Of a DNA stretch of 64,000 nucleotides, positions 18,062 through 25,665 are shown in pieces. The translations under genes and the position numbers were made by a program. The stretch lies in NCBI GenBank assembly GCA_013820875.1, contig JACDHS010000002.1:1-64000 (forward strand), written 5' to 3'. The stretch is from Verrucomicrobiota bacterium. Its GTDB lineage: Bacteria > Verrucomicrobiota > Verrucomicrobiia > Limisphaerales > JACDHS01. The notes under the pieces are model-generated. The model ran no database searches. It saw only the letters and a program-made list of their open reading frames with translations, and was not told the origin of the DNA. Position 1 is the first letter of the stretch; each line of letters opens with the position of its first letter.

Positions 18062-18397
18062 AAATTCCTAAAGATAGACTGGCAGAATATTGCCCCTATT
18101 CAGCCAAAGCAACCGTAGAAAGGGGTTCAACTTTTAAAGTTTTCGCGGGCCTTGTGCTAATCCGTTCGGCATCAGCTTATCGCCCTGACCCTGCGAAGGC
18201 ACAAGCGTTTCAAAAAGCAGCAGAACCTCCAACCCAAAGCACTGAAAGCGGACGAACAATAGTTTACACTACCGCAGTTAGTCTGATCTAACTTTTATTC
18301 TTGAGACACAGCATTCTAATGTGGAGAACTGTCAGGCTGCGGCTCGTTAACGTTTAAACATTCAAAATGGTTTGCCGATTAACGTGTCGCGGCCGAG
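18062..18397. other. Gene-free stretch upstream of the Gfo/Idh/MocA gene
   Basis: No gene, repeat or RNA was seen. It should hold the minus-strand promoter of the oxidoreductase, but no clear consensus pair could be picked. Confidence 0.4.
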
Positions 18398-18856
18398 TCA
18401 CCACAGGAACGATTTCTGTTCCGAGACCTGCTTGTCGCCATCCCACATCGTCACTCGCCAGGCGGTGATTTCACCGAATTGTTTGTAATCCTCGCCGGAG
18501 AATTTGACCGAAGACCATGTCGTGAGCCAACCGCCCTTCGCCACGGGTGCTTCCGCACTTTCAGTCGTTAATTCCTGGCCTTTCACGCCGCGCAGTTCCA
18601 CCTGGAGCTTGAATTGATCGCGCTTTTTCGGCGCTTTCAACTGCACATCGAAGCGCAAAGCGGAACGTTGCGCCGGATTTTCGCGAAGCAGTTTTTGGTA
18701 GGCATCCCGTTCGTATAAACTGGGTGAAAGCGTATGACGTCCCCGGGCATCAAGGTAATGCGGCAATACTTTGATGATACGCGGCTCCGCCGCCTGCAGG
18801 TTGGCAGCAAAGAAACCGAGCAACGCGATGATGAGAAAACTGCGAACGTGACGCAT
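18398..18856 (-). CDS. Small secreted protein of unknown function
   Basis: 152 residues from the Met of MRHVRSFLIIALLGFFAANL, a clear signal peptide ending near LQAAEP; a start three codons earlier is possible. The mature part begins with RIIKVLPHYLDARGRHTLSP and then alternates polar and hydrophobic residues like a small beta-sandwich. No family was recognised. It lies 70 bp after the GH43 gene on the same strand, so the two may be co-transcribed. A role in carbohydrate binding would be a guess from context only. Confidence 0.7.
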   Translation of the reverse strand: MRHVRSFLIIALLGFFAANLQAAEPRIIKVLPHYLDARGRHTLSPSLYERDAYQKLLRENPAQRSALRFDVQLKAPKKRDQFKLQVELRGVKGQELTTESAEAPVAKGGWLTTWSSVKFSGEDYKQFGEITAWRVTMWDGDKQVSEQKSFLW

Positions 18857-18926
18857 GAAACACAATTACCAGTTCAGGCAACTCTGCAAAGCGAAATGTG
18901 AGGAGTGTCAAGATGCACCCCAAATC

Positions 18927-19850
18927 CTAAGCCGCCATCTTGTCCGCTCGCGCAGGCAAAAATCCTGTCGGCCTGCCAAAATTCGGTCGCCCGTTCAAAT
19001 CCCACTCAAACCGTTGCGCATGCACTCGGCGATCCAGCCAGCCATCGCTTTTGTCCGTCTTGGCATGGAACAGTATCCAATCTTCCATCTGGCAGGGTGA
19101 CTTCACGAAGGAACAATGGCCAACACCCCAAAACAATTCGTTCTTTTCAAAGACTGGTCCCACTTTTTTCCAGGAGGTCGCGTCCAGAAGATTGCTGCCA
19201 GTAAGTTCGAGCATCCCGAGGCAGTAATGCATTGTCCAACTGGCGCTGGCGGAATAAATGATAAATAACTTCCCATCACGACGCAGCACCTGCGGACCTT
19301 CGTTGATCGCCATTTCAAAGCGTTCCCAGGATTCGGTCGGCTCGGAAATCAGCACCCGCTTGCTGGAAAGCGTGTAAGGATTGCTCATGGGCGCGATGTA
19401 TAGATTCTGTTTGCCATCCACTTTACCGGGCCAGCCTGACCAGATGAAATAAAGCTGTCCGTCATCCGCCAGAAACGGTGTTCCATCGATCGCCCATCCG
19501 TCTGTTTCGAGACAGCCGCGGCAGATATATTCGCCTTGAGGATCGCTCGTCCGCGATTCCAGGACCCACATGCGATGGTTCGCATTTTTACCATTGTCCG
19601 CTGCGTAATAAATGAACCATCGGCCGTCAATGAAATGGAGTTCCGGCGCCCAGATACTTCTACTGTTCATACCGCGCTGAGGCGGTGCCCAGACCTGCAC
19701 ACCATTGTCCTGTCCAATATCCAAAAAGTGTTTTGCTTTGCGGACGTGGATGGTTCGGCTTTTGCGACTTTCACAAAAATAATACGCGCCATCGTGGAAA
19801 ATCATCCAGGGGTCAGCGGCTGGTCCGGCAATAAGCGGATTGATCAACAT
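18927..19850 (-). CDS. Glycoside hydrolase family 43-like enzyme
   Basis: 307 residues forming a five-bladed propeller typical of GH43 and related families. The catalytic base candidate is Asp in AADPWMIFHDGAYYFCES, the pKa-modulating Asp lies in WAIDGTPFL, and the general acid Glu in INEGPQVLRRDGK. The IWAPELHFIDGRWFIYYAA segment is strongly characteristic. No signal peptide is seen, so the enzyme may be cytoplasmic or use another route. GH43 enzymes are mostly arabinofuranosidases or xylosidases acting on plant polysaccharide; the specific activity cannot be told. Nearby exported sugar oxidoreductase and isomerase genes fit a carbohydrate-degradation role. Confidence 0.85.
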   Translation of the reverse strand: MLINPLIAGPAADPWMIFHDGAYYFCESRKSRTIHVRKAKHFLDIGQDNGVQVWAPPQRGMNSRSIWAPELHFIDGRWFIYYAADNGKNANHRMWVLESRTSDPQGEYICRGCLETDGWAIDGTPFLADDGQLYFIWSGWPGKVDGKQNLYIAPMSNPYTLSSKRVLISEPTESWERFEMAINEGPQVLRRDGKLFIIYSASASWTMHYCLGMLELTGSNLLDATSWKKVGPVFEKNELFWGVGHCSFVKSPCQMEDWILFHAKTDKSDGWLDRRVHAQRFEWDLNGRPNFGRPTGFLPARADKMAA

Positions 19851-20004
19851 TTCAAATCAATTCCCTGTCTCGTTCAAAGACAGTGTGTTTACGTTTTTGG
19901 AACTCCTTAATCGTTCACGAGAGATTCAGCGCCTCACGAACACCGCGCTGCCTGCGCCCGAGCTGCAGACGAATTCGATTTAGCTAGCGGCGTGCCATGG
20001 CTCC

Positions 20005-20244
20005 GATTCTGGATTCTGGATTCTGGATTCTGGATTCTGGATTCTGGATTCTGGATGCTGGATTTTTGCGGCGTCCCTGTTTTGGCTATTGCTTCAGAAA
20101 CCCAATAGCCAAGACTTGTTGCAAATTGCAAAATGGAATTGCGGCGGATCTAACGCGTGCTGCGTCATCCAATTTGCAATTTGCAATGCCTCCCAGCATC
20201 CAGCATCCAGCATCCAGCATCCAGAATCCAGAATCCAGAATCCA
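20005..20244. repeat. Mirror-paired heptamer arrays forming a long nested inverted repeat
   Basis: The left arm (20005-20062) is seven or more copies of the heptamer 'attctgg', with a last variant 'atgctgg'. The right arm (20194-20244) is the reverse complement, 'ccagcat' then 'ccagaat' copies. Between them lie two more inverted pairs: 'ttggctattg' at 20082-20091 with 20103-20112, and the ~18 bp AT-rich word at 20119-20136 with 20168-20185 (one mismatch). The whole 240 bp could fold into one arm with inner hairpins. It fills the gap between the GH43 gene and the next gene, with no coding potential. Confidence 0.9.
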
Positions 20245-20301
20245 AAAAGGGCACCTGCCACCGCTCAACGCAGCAACAGATGCCCCATGTGGTTTCACAC
20301 A

Positions 20302-21216
20302 TCACAGCGTCTGCACCGCGATGACTTCACTGCGGGCACTTTCGCCGCCGTTGTTCATGGCCGAGAGCGCGACCTCCACGATCGAGTTCGACGGCAATGA
20401 TTCCAGGGTCATATCCAGGTCTGCCGGAGTTCCCACCACGCCGAGTTCGGTTCCCACACCGACGATCCGCATCCAGACGCGGTAATATTCCGCGCGCGCC
20501 GATCTGTCCCACTTCACCGACAACGCATTCGGCCCGATCAACACCACCTTGATGTTGGTGGGAGTGGGCGGACGTTCCTTTACTCCCGGCGTATTGAAGC
20601 CGAACGTTGTCCAACGTCCATCCAGCGGAGGAATCAACTGCCCCAACTCCTTCACCAACCCCCGCAACAGAACCGCGAGCACGGCGAACTTCGCATCGCG
20701 ATTTTGCTTGAGCGTTTTCAACTCTCCCTCTTTTGCCAACACCGCCGTTCGGGCATTCTTGATGGCATTGTAACGCTCATCCGCCTTCACCGCGGTGATG
20801 TCATGAGCCGGCACCTCTTTGGTTGGGTTCTGGACGAGGTAACTGTGGAACGCTTCCGCGAACGACTCCAGCTTATCCGGTTTATTCGGGGCCTGGAGAG
20901 TGCCCTGGAAGCCCGTAATATCCCACCCGGGATGATACAAACGTCCGAGGGTCGGTTTAAGCTGGTCGCGACCGAGCATCACGAATTCGCGAGTCTCGTT
21001 CCGTTCGATTTCCGCCAACTCGCGCAAGATGCGCAACTCTTCCTTGCCGAGTTCCCGCGCATCCCGCGCCACGACTGCTGCTCCCCGTGCCACGGTGAAC
21101 GCTGCCGGTGTGTTATGGGCGAGCGCCACGGTGGCGCTGAGGGAGGTTCCTGCCTCGATCGCGGTATTCGTCGCGCTCAGGAGACCGCTCATACTGCCTG
21201 GTATCTTTTGTTTCAT
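20302..21216 (-). CDS. Unknown protein with fibronectin type III-like C-terminal domain
   Basis: 304 residues. There is no signal peptide. Residues ~50-90 and 150-195 are charged and helical (a possible coiled coil around ARELGKEELRILRELAEIER). The last ~90 residues look like a FN3 domain: PPTPTNIKVVLIGPNALSVK, then WDRSARAEYYRVWMRI and SNSIVEVALSAMNNGG. The middle has PPLDGRWTTFGFNTPG. Some verrucomicrobial and planctomycete genomes carry similar FN3-ended proteins of unknown role. It has no same-strand partner. Confidence 0.75.
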   Translation of the reverse strand: MKQKIPGSMSGLLSATNTAIEAGTSLSATVALAHNTPAAFTVARGAAVVARDARELGKEELRILRELAEIERNETREFVMLGRDQLKPTLGRLYHPGWDITGFQGTLQAPNKPDKLESFAEAFHSYLVQNPTKEVPAHDITAVKADERYNAIKNARTAVLAKEGELKTLKQNRDAKFAVLAVLLRGLVKELGQLIPPLDGRWTTFGFNTPGVKERPPTPTNIKVVLIGPNALSVKWDRSARAEYYRVWMRIVGVGTELGVVGTPADLDMTLESLPSNSIVEVALSAMNNGGESARSEVIAVQTL

Positions 21217-21553
21217 ACTGATCTATCCTTTTGTTTATTTTGTTAATACTGACTGCTCGCTTAACTCCATTATTTGTTAATCGAACGGGAACATCATTTC
21301 ACAGTCACTCCGTCACCTAGTGTCGGACCAATTTTTTTGTGTAAAATATTTTTGCAGGCGTAAGAAGCGTGAAATCAGGCACTTGCAACGAATTTGCAAA
21401 AAATCAGAAAAGTTTTTTTTGTAGAGCCGCCAAAAAGAGGTGCCGTTTTGGGGAGATTGCATGACTGAAAACGAACTCGCCCGAACAGCACCAAAGGTGG
21501 GCCATCCCTCAGCTCCAAGTCACCCACTGCCATTTAGCCTAAAAAAAGCAGTT

Positions 21554-21679
21554 GAAACCACAGATGAACACAGATGGACACAGATAAGAAGGGTTTGTGA
21601 AGAAAATGGAGATCATCCTGTAGGTGAATGCTTTTTTTTGCTGAAATATCTGTGTTCATCTGTGTCTATCTGTGGTTTC
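21554..21679. repeat. Inverted pair of the 'accacagatgaacacagat' element
   Basis: The 33-base arm 21554-21586 matches the reverse complement of 21647-21679 with three mismatches; 60 bases lie between. The word is built of the tetranucleotide-like units 'acacagatg', related to the 'accacgaatg' words elsewhere in the window. It opens the 2.3 kb gene-free island 21217-23546. Confidence 0.9.
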
Positions 21680-21751
21680 CCTTCTTCCTTGTCTTTCAAC
21701 TGCCGGATTTAGGTTTAGTGAAGAAGGCAGGGAGAATCGGGAATGCGAACT

Positions 21752-21851
21752 GGCCACTGGAAAGTGGCCCGAACTGGCAGGTTGGAAAACCTGCCACTAC
21801 GTAGTGGCACGCTTTCCGGCGTGCCAGTTCTCGGGACTTTCCAGTCCCGAG
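21752..21851. repeat. Nested palindrome block of four hairpins around a 16 bp perfect palindrome
   Basis: The centre 21793-21808 is a perfect palindrome around 'tacgta'. On each side sits a 20 bp hairpin placed symmetrically (21776-21795 and 21806-21825), and beyond these two more (21752-21769 and 21830-21851). Left hairpins carry the loop 'ggaa', right ones 'ttcc', so the block is a palindrome of palindromes. No gene overlaps it. Confidence 0.92.
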
Positions 21852-21876
21852 TTAACCAGCGCTTCAATCCCTAACT

Positions 21877-21909
21877 AAATGGCAGTGGCCCACCGGCCCA
21901 CTGCCATTT
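21877..21909. repeat. Short hairpin
   Basis: 12 bp arms (21877-21888 and 21898-21909) pair perfectly around a 9-base centre. The stem word 'ggcagtgg' also occurs in partial form at 21525-21535 and near base 130, so this is one of a family of dispersed stems. Confidence 0.75.
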
Positions 21910-21931
21910 TGTTAAGCCGCAATCCTTTCAG

Positions 21932-22175
21932 GACTGAAAGCCCGGCATGTGATAGCCTGGGCTGCAAGCGAGTCCGACGAGCAAGGCCCAGGTAAAGATC
22001 ACCGGAAATCCAAGCTCTGTAAGAGCGGCACAAACGGTGTCGCCCCTACAGGGCTCAGAAAATTGTCGCCGTAAACCCAGGCCAGCCCGCCAAGCGGGCC
22101 TCGACTCTATAGTTCTGTCTTGCTCGTCTGACTTCACTACAGCCTGGGCTATCACATGGCGGGCCTTCAGCCCTT
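21932..22175. repeat. Inverted and duplicated intergenic element (copy 2 of the window-start repeat)
   Basis: 22021-22175 repeats the first ~120 bases of the window. Its right half also pairs with 21932-21992 in inverted orientation (the 'cctgggct...gatagc' word). A 35-base insert at about 22084-22118 breaks the element relative to the window-start copy; the insert has a 6 bp GC hairpin followed by the 17-mer 'tcgactctatagttctg', which also appears at 22338 and, inverted, at 22483. Confidence 0.85.
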
Positions 22176-22300
22176 GGGACGCTAAACATATAGAAAATAG
22201 CCACCAACCACGGAAATGGTTCGTCGCTGTTTTCAGTGGAATAGAAATCGTGAACGTTGTGTCTCTGGCAGATATGAGGCTCGATTGGTGGACGGAAGTT

Positions 22301-22535
22301 TTCTCCCTCACCCTAACCCCGCACCGCACAGCGGTCATCGACTCTATAGTTCTGGCTTTCCCGCTGGGAGAGGGGATTCGTTTTCGGGTTTCTTGGAGGT
22401 TTTCCGCAGAAACCCCGAGGCGACTGGCAGTCTTTCGGCTTCTAAAAAGACGGGAGTTCTTCTCCCTCTCCCAGCGGGAAACCAGAACTATAGAGTCGAT
22501 GACCGCTGTGCGGTGCGGGGCGGGGTGAGGGAGAA
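22301..22535. repeat. Long inverted repeat with ~75 bp arms
   Basis: Arm 22301-22376 pairs with 22462-22535 almost perfectly, with a spacer of about 85 bp. The outer halves resemble the common 'ctccctcaccctaaccc' / 'ctctcccagcggga' intergenic words. Both arms carry the same 17-mer 'tcgactctatagttctg' at the matching place. There is no open frame with protein character inside, so it is probably a non-autonomous element or the remains of one. Confidence 0.92.
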
Positions 22536-22662
22536 TCTCAAGGCTTTTATAAAGGTGAATTCCACCGAACAGCGAGGAACCACGAAAATCCGGGTAAGTA
22601 TCTCATTTAAAGCGACTTGTGACGTGTTTTGAATGTTTTTAAGCTTCTTAAAAAGTTCTAAA

Positions 22663-22867
22663 CATAAATTTGGAGACATTTATGGAACTTAAAAATCCTC
22701 CCACATAAGTTTGGAGACATTTACGAAGCTTAAAAACCTTCCCACATAAATTTGGAGACGTTTACGAAGCTTAAAAACCTTCCCGCATAAATTTGGGGAC
22801 ATTTATGAAGCTTAAAAAGCTTCCCACATAATTTTGGGGACAAAAAAAGAGTTTCGAAACCTTCAAA
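22663..22867. repeat. Tandem array B, exact 41 bp period, five units
   Basis: Units begin at 22663, 22704, 22745, 22786 and 22827. The core is 'cataaatttggagacattta' followed by 'gaagcttaaaaacctt'-type sequence with the AAGCTT palindrome. Units differ at a few bases only. The array is AT-rich and non-coding. Confidence 0.95.
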
Positions 22868-23005
22868 AACGTGGGCTGGAACGTCCCGGAAAACATATTG
22901 TCCGATCGGGAGATCACTGTCCCGGAAGGGAACAATTGAGAGAAGCCCAATGTTTAAACACTTGTCATTCCCCACAAGTCCAGTGTTCCAACCCCAACGG
23001 GGTTA

Positions 23006-23240
23006 CGTAACAAAGCCCAGGGTTGCTCGGAACGAGCTACCCTGGGAACAACGCCGTTGAATTTAACAACCCCAAAGGGGTTGCGTAACCCTTCTATGGG
23101 AGTTGCAAATTTACGCCAACATAAGCGCAATGAAACGAGCGTTTGTGTGATCTTGATTTACGCAACCCCGTTGGGGTTGTTGGCTCTTTAACGCTCAACC
23201 CAGGGTAGCTCGTAGCCGAGCAACCCTGGGCTTTGTTACG
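23006..23240. repeat. Inverted pair of palindromic 'cccaggg' elements
   Basis: Arms 23006-23088 and 23158-23240 are inverted copies over 83 bp. Each arm contains an inner hairpin (cccagggttgctcg with cgagctaccctggg) and a second one (aaccccaacggggtt type). A fragment of the second hairpin also lies at 40016-40030. The pattern resembles intergenic palindromes that I recall as common in PVC genomes, but I cannot verify this here. Confidence 0.88.
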
Positions 23241-23267
23241 GAATCCCTTTGGGATTCAGAGATACGG

Positions 23268-23340
23268 ATGAGTGCGTTTAGGTGTGGTTTGTGAAAATTT
23301 GTGAGTCGTTCCTTCGGAACTCGCCCATAAAACCATCTCA
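23268..23340. repeat. Dispersed hairpin element, copy 1
   Basis: The word 'gagtgcgttt.ggtgtggttt' is followed by a short loop region and 'cttcggaactc.cccat.aaaaccatct'. The same order of words occurs at 25485-25545. The 'gtgtggttt' and 'aaaccat' parts can pair. Confidence 0.75.
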
Positions 23341-23546
23341 ACCCAATGTTGAAACATTGGGCTTCTATCAGATGTCCTTTCAGGACAAGGACCGGAAGAC
23401 CGAAACCGCGATTGACTTGAGGTGCTCAAAAACTAATTTCAAGCACATGAGTCAGCCGACCAGTGGAAGCCAGAAAACCTCGCTATGCTAACTAATACTA
23501 CTTGCCCAGGCAGGTCAGCTTGATAATCAATGGTTCACGTGAGGTT

Positions 23547-24215
23547 ATGAGTAAACGAACACAACTTATTTTGCTTCTTGCGGCGGTGGGGGCACTTGCC
23601 TTTGTGCTTTATCAGATCTCGCAGACGGGTGCGCGGACTTATGCACCGAATTCTGTTTTTACTGTGCGGACACAGTTGGCGGAGTTTGAAGCCAACGGAG
23701 TGAAGACGGTCGCGTTCTTGGAATCCGATGAACACGGAGAACTGCTGCTACGTGCCACGTTCGCACCTATTGCGTACGGCTTCCACCTTTACAGCAAGGA
23801 TCTCGATCCAAATAAAACCGGTGGCGTGGGTAGAGCGACGCAATTTGAACTATTGCCTAATCCGTCGCTCAGAGCAGTTGGGCAAGCTTTTACGGACGTT
23901 GCACCTCAGAGCCATGCTATTCCCGAGTTGAACGTCTCGATAGACATCTATCCTGATGGGCCTGTTACAATGCGTCTACCTATCGAGATTGCAGAAGCGG
24001 CGACAAGCATTAAAGCACAGGTTGCCATTAGCTATATGGCATGCAAAACAGACGGTGTTTGCCTGCCACCTGTCGATCGGCAGATTTTAGACATTGAGGT
24101 TCGTCCTATCGACCTGCAGCCGAACAATGCCGCTGCAAAATGCCGAGATGGTGTTGGCAGTTTCGCTATCGTGGTTCACCGTTATTGGCCTGGCATGTCC
24201 GAGCGGTTTCGTTAG
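23547..24215 (+). CDS. DsbD alpha-like periplasmic thiol/disulfide domain protein (possible gene cassette)
   Basis: 222 residues from the ATG at 23547, which follows a GTGAGG ribosome site; an earlier in-frame start lacks one. A signal anchor (QLILLLAAVGALAFVLYQI) precedes a domain resembling the N-terminal part of DsbD: YMACKTDGVCLPPVDRQI carries the paired Cys and the CxPP-type end. Here the domain is free-standing; DsbD's membrane and thioredoxin parts are missing. The last ~35 residues, after DLQPNN, have no domain character and overlap an attC-like palindrome, as happens when a cassette gene reads into its recombination site. It is the first of a one-directional run of small genes. Confidence 0.75.
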   Translation: MSKRTQLILLLAAVGALAFVLYQISQTGARTYAPNSVFTVRTQLAEFEANGVKTVAFLESDEHGELLLRATFAPIAYGFHLYSKDLDPNKTGGVGRATQFELLPNPSLRAVGQAFTDVAPQSHAIPELNVSIDIYPDGPVTMRLPIEIAEAATSIKAQVAISYMACKTDGVCLPPVDRQILDIEVRPIDLQPNNAAAKCRDGVGSFAIVVHRYWPGMSERFR

Positions 24216-24217
24216 CT
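24117..24217. other. attC-like recombination site (diverged)
   Basis: The left half after 24117 and the reverse complement of the right half, ending in GTTAGCT at 24211-24217, match at about 13 of 19 core positions plus the outer 'cagc..aac' boxes. The following gene starts three bases after the site. The weaker R'' box (gccgaac) makes this less certain than the sites at 24508 and 63879. Confidence 0.5.
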
Positions 24218-24219
24218 GT

Positions 24220-24513
24220 ATGCGCCCCTTGAACCAAGTCACGATCGGTGTCCGCACGCAAGCAATCTCGGTGTTCATACTCGTCGGAGTCTGGCATCTG
24301 TTTCTTTTCAAGGTACGACCCCGAGGAGAGAACGCTCCCGTGTTCGCGGCTGCACTATTCTTCCTTCTTCCATTGGTCACGACACTGCTGTCGATCATAC
24401 TTTTAGAAAGTCGGATTCGCCACCGACAGCCTTGCCGTTGGTGGGTTTACTTGGCTATGCTCGTTGGCTTCACTCCTTGGATTTGGTATGGATATCACAA
24501 TCTGTCCGGCTAA
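24220..24513 (+). CDS. Small membrane protein (possible gene cassette)
   Basis: 97 residues from the ATG at 24220, four bases after the preceding stop. Earlier in-frame starts would overlap the previous gene by 120 bases and the attC-like site. It has three hydrophobic segments (VFILVGVWHLFLF, FAAALFFLLPLVTTLLSIIL, VYLAMLVGFTPWIWY), so it is an inner-membrane protein. No family was recognised. Its stop codon lies inside the R'' box of the next attC site, a common arrangement in integron cassettes. Confidence 0.7.
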   Translation: MRPLNQVTIGVRTQAISVFILVGVWHLFLFKVRPRGENAPVFAAALFFLLPLVTTLLSIILLESRIRHRQPCRWWVYLAMLVGFTPWIWYGYHNLSG

Positions 24514-24611
24514 CAATTGCTGGATTGAATGACGAGGAGCGCGGTCGCAGCCTCGTTCCAATCGGTATTTTCTTGGCACGTTCCTCATCATCGATCAGTT
24601 TGACGTTAGCC
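24508..24611. other. attC-type recombination site
   Basis: Boxes GGCTAAC (24508-24514) and GTTAGCC (24605-24611) are exact inverted copies. Inside, the left arm CTGGATTGAATGACGAGGAG pairs with the right arm with two unpaired extra bases on the left side (a G and an A), the extrahelical bases expected in attC. Length is 104 bp, within the known range. The next start codon is three bases downstream. No integrase is visible in the window. Confidence 0.75.
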
Positions 24612-24613
24612 CA

Positions 24614-25003
24614 ATGCGTTCACATCGTCCCATTTTCCTTCTGATTGGCACCATTGCAGCCAATTTGATATTCCTGGCTCTGGTACCGAATGTTACCGAT
24701 CCTCCGAGGCTCGCTGGACAGATGGACAAGGCTCTGCTCACTTTGGCGCTTTCGCTTTTACCTTTTGCCTGGGGCTTTTATCTTCTTTTCTTCTACCGGA
24801 GCTTTCCTGAGAGAGTCTTAGCCTACTTGGCTATTGCAGTTTCCTTGCTGTGGGTGGGTATAAGCACGAAATTAATCATCGACGTCATAAAAGACCGCAG
24901 CGTTCATTGGCCTAAACCGGATGCAGACAGGGCCGGGATCGCGCGTCGGTTAATCATCGAACATCATTGGTCTGGCCTGCCTGAGTCGCGGACGTCGGCA
25001 TGA
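24614..25003 (+). CDS. Small membrane protein (possible gene cassette)
   Basis: 129 residues starting three bases after the attC site. It has three hydrophobic segments: IFLLIGTIAANLIFLALV, LTLALSLLPFAWGFYLLFFY and VLAYLAIAVSLLWVGI, then a charged C terminus. No family was recognised. It overlaps the next gene by ATGA, so the two may be made together and could form one two-gene cassette. Confidence 0.7.
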   Translation: MRSHRPIFLLIGTIAANLIFLALVPNVTDPPRLAGQMDKALLTLALSLLPFAWGFYLLFFYRSFPERVLAYLAIAVSLLWVGISTKLIIDVIKDRSVHWPKPDADRAGIARRLIIEHHWSGLPESRTSA

Positions 25004-25233
25004 ACAGTGAGCCGACATATTGCACCGGAGAGCCGATTCGGGAGGGTGACACCGTACGAATCGGAGAGTGGGATGGTGTGGTTGAGTCGATCATTACGAG
25101 CCAGAGTCCTGGGTGGGTAGATTACTGGCAGGGGAAAGGGGAGGGTGTCATGCTCGCCGGTCCCGCGTTTGGCAAACTTTACGCCGAGTTCCACGACAAG
25201 GATCTGATGCTCGTCCGACGTAAGCAGGCATGA
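25000..25233 (+). CDS. Small soluble protein of unknown function
   Basis: 77 residues, overlapping the preceding gene by four bases. The pattern IREGDTVRIGEWDGVVESII resembles a small SH3-like beta barrel, and the protein ends with EFHDKDLMLVRRKQA. It has no signal or membrane segment. No family is recognised with confidence. Being coupled to a membrane-protein gene suggests a shared task. Just after its stop, the same frame stays open for a further ~70 codons with protein-like composition (see findings). Confidence 0.65.
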   Translation: MNSEPTYCTGEPIREGDTVRIGEWDGVVESIITSQSPGWVDYWQGKGEGVMLAGPAFGKLYAEFHDKDLMLVRRKQA

Positions 25234-25484
25234 GTCGTAACGCCTACCAAACGCAGGAGCACAGGTTCTCTGGAATTTACACGGGCTGCATTTCCAGCTT
25301 GGGGACGGGCCAGCGTTCAACGGTGGGTAAACAGGTATCCAAATCGAGCGGTGTTTATCCGCGAAGTCGAATCTTTGGCGGAGTTTCAAGCCGGCATCGC
25401 TCTTTCCGAATGGTGCTGCAACGTTTATCACACCGGGGTATGATCGGACGCGGTCACACTCTGTTCTGAAAGGAAGATTGAGTG

Positions 25485-25545
25485 CGTTTGGGTGTGGTTT
25501 GTCATCCGTTGCTTCGGAACTCACCCATCAAACCATCTTAATTAA
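25485..25545. repeat. Dispersed hairpin element, copy 2
   Basis: This repeats the words of 23268-23340 (gagtgcgttt, ggtgtggtttg, cttcggaactc, aaccatct) with a shorter middle. It lies between two small genes in the cassette-like region. Confidence 0.7.
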
Positions 25546-25665
25546 ATGACATTCATAAATAACCGGATCGACCAATGATTTACATTTACGGAACGATCGA
25601 AAATGTGTCGATGACCCTGAGCGCCTTAATTGCAGCCTCTCGCTGTAAATGGTTCAAATAAAAAT

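Noticed and set aside
19997..20485. Open frame of 162 codons through the heptamer arrays
   Set aside because: A heptamer run leaves several frames open by its composition; the frame enters the opposite-strand FN3-like gene.
22037..22632. Open frames of 138-163 codons in the repeat island
   Set aside because: They run through inverted repeats on both strands and mirror each other, so they reflect repeat sequence rather than genes.
25230..25469. 79-codon frame overlapping the stop of the 77-residue gene
   Set aside because: Composition rich in Ser/Arg/Gly without domain character; the alternative frame is more protein-like.
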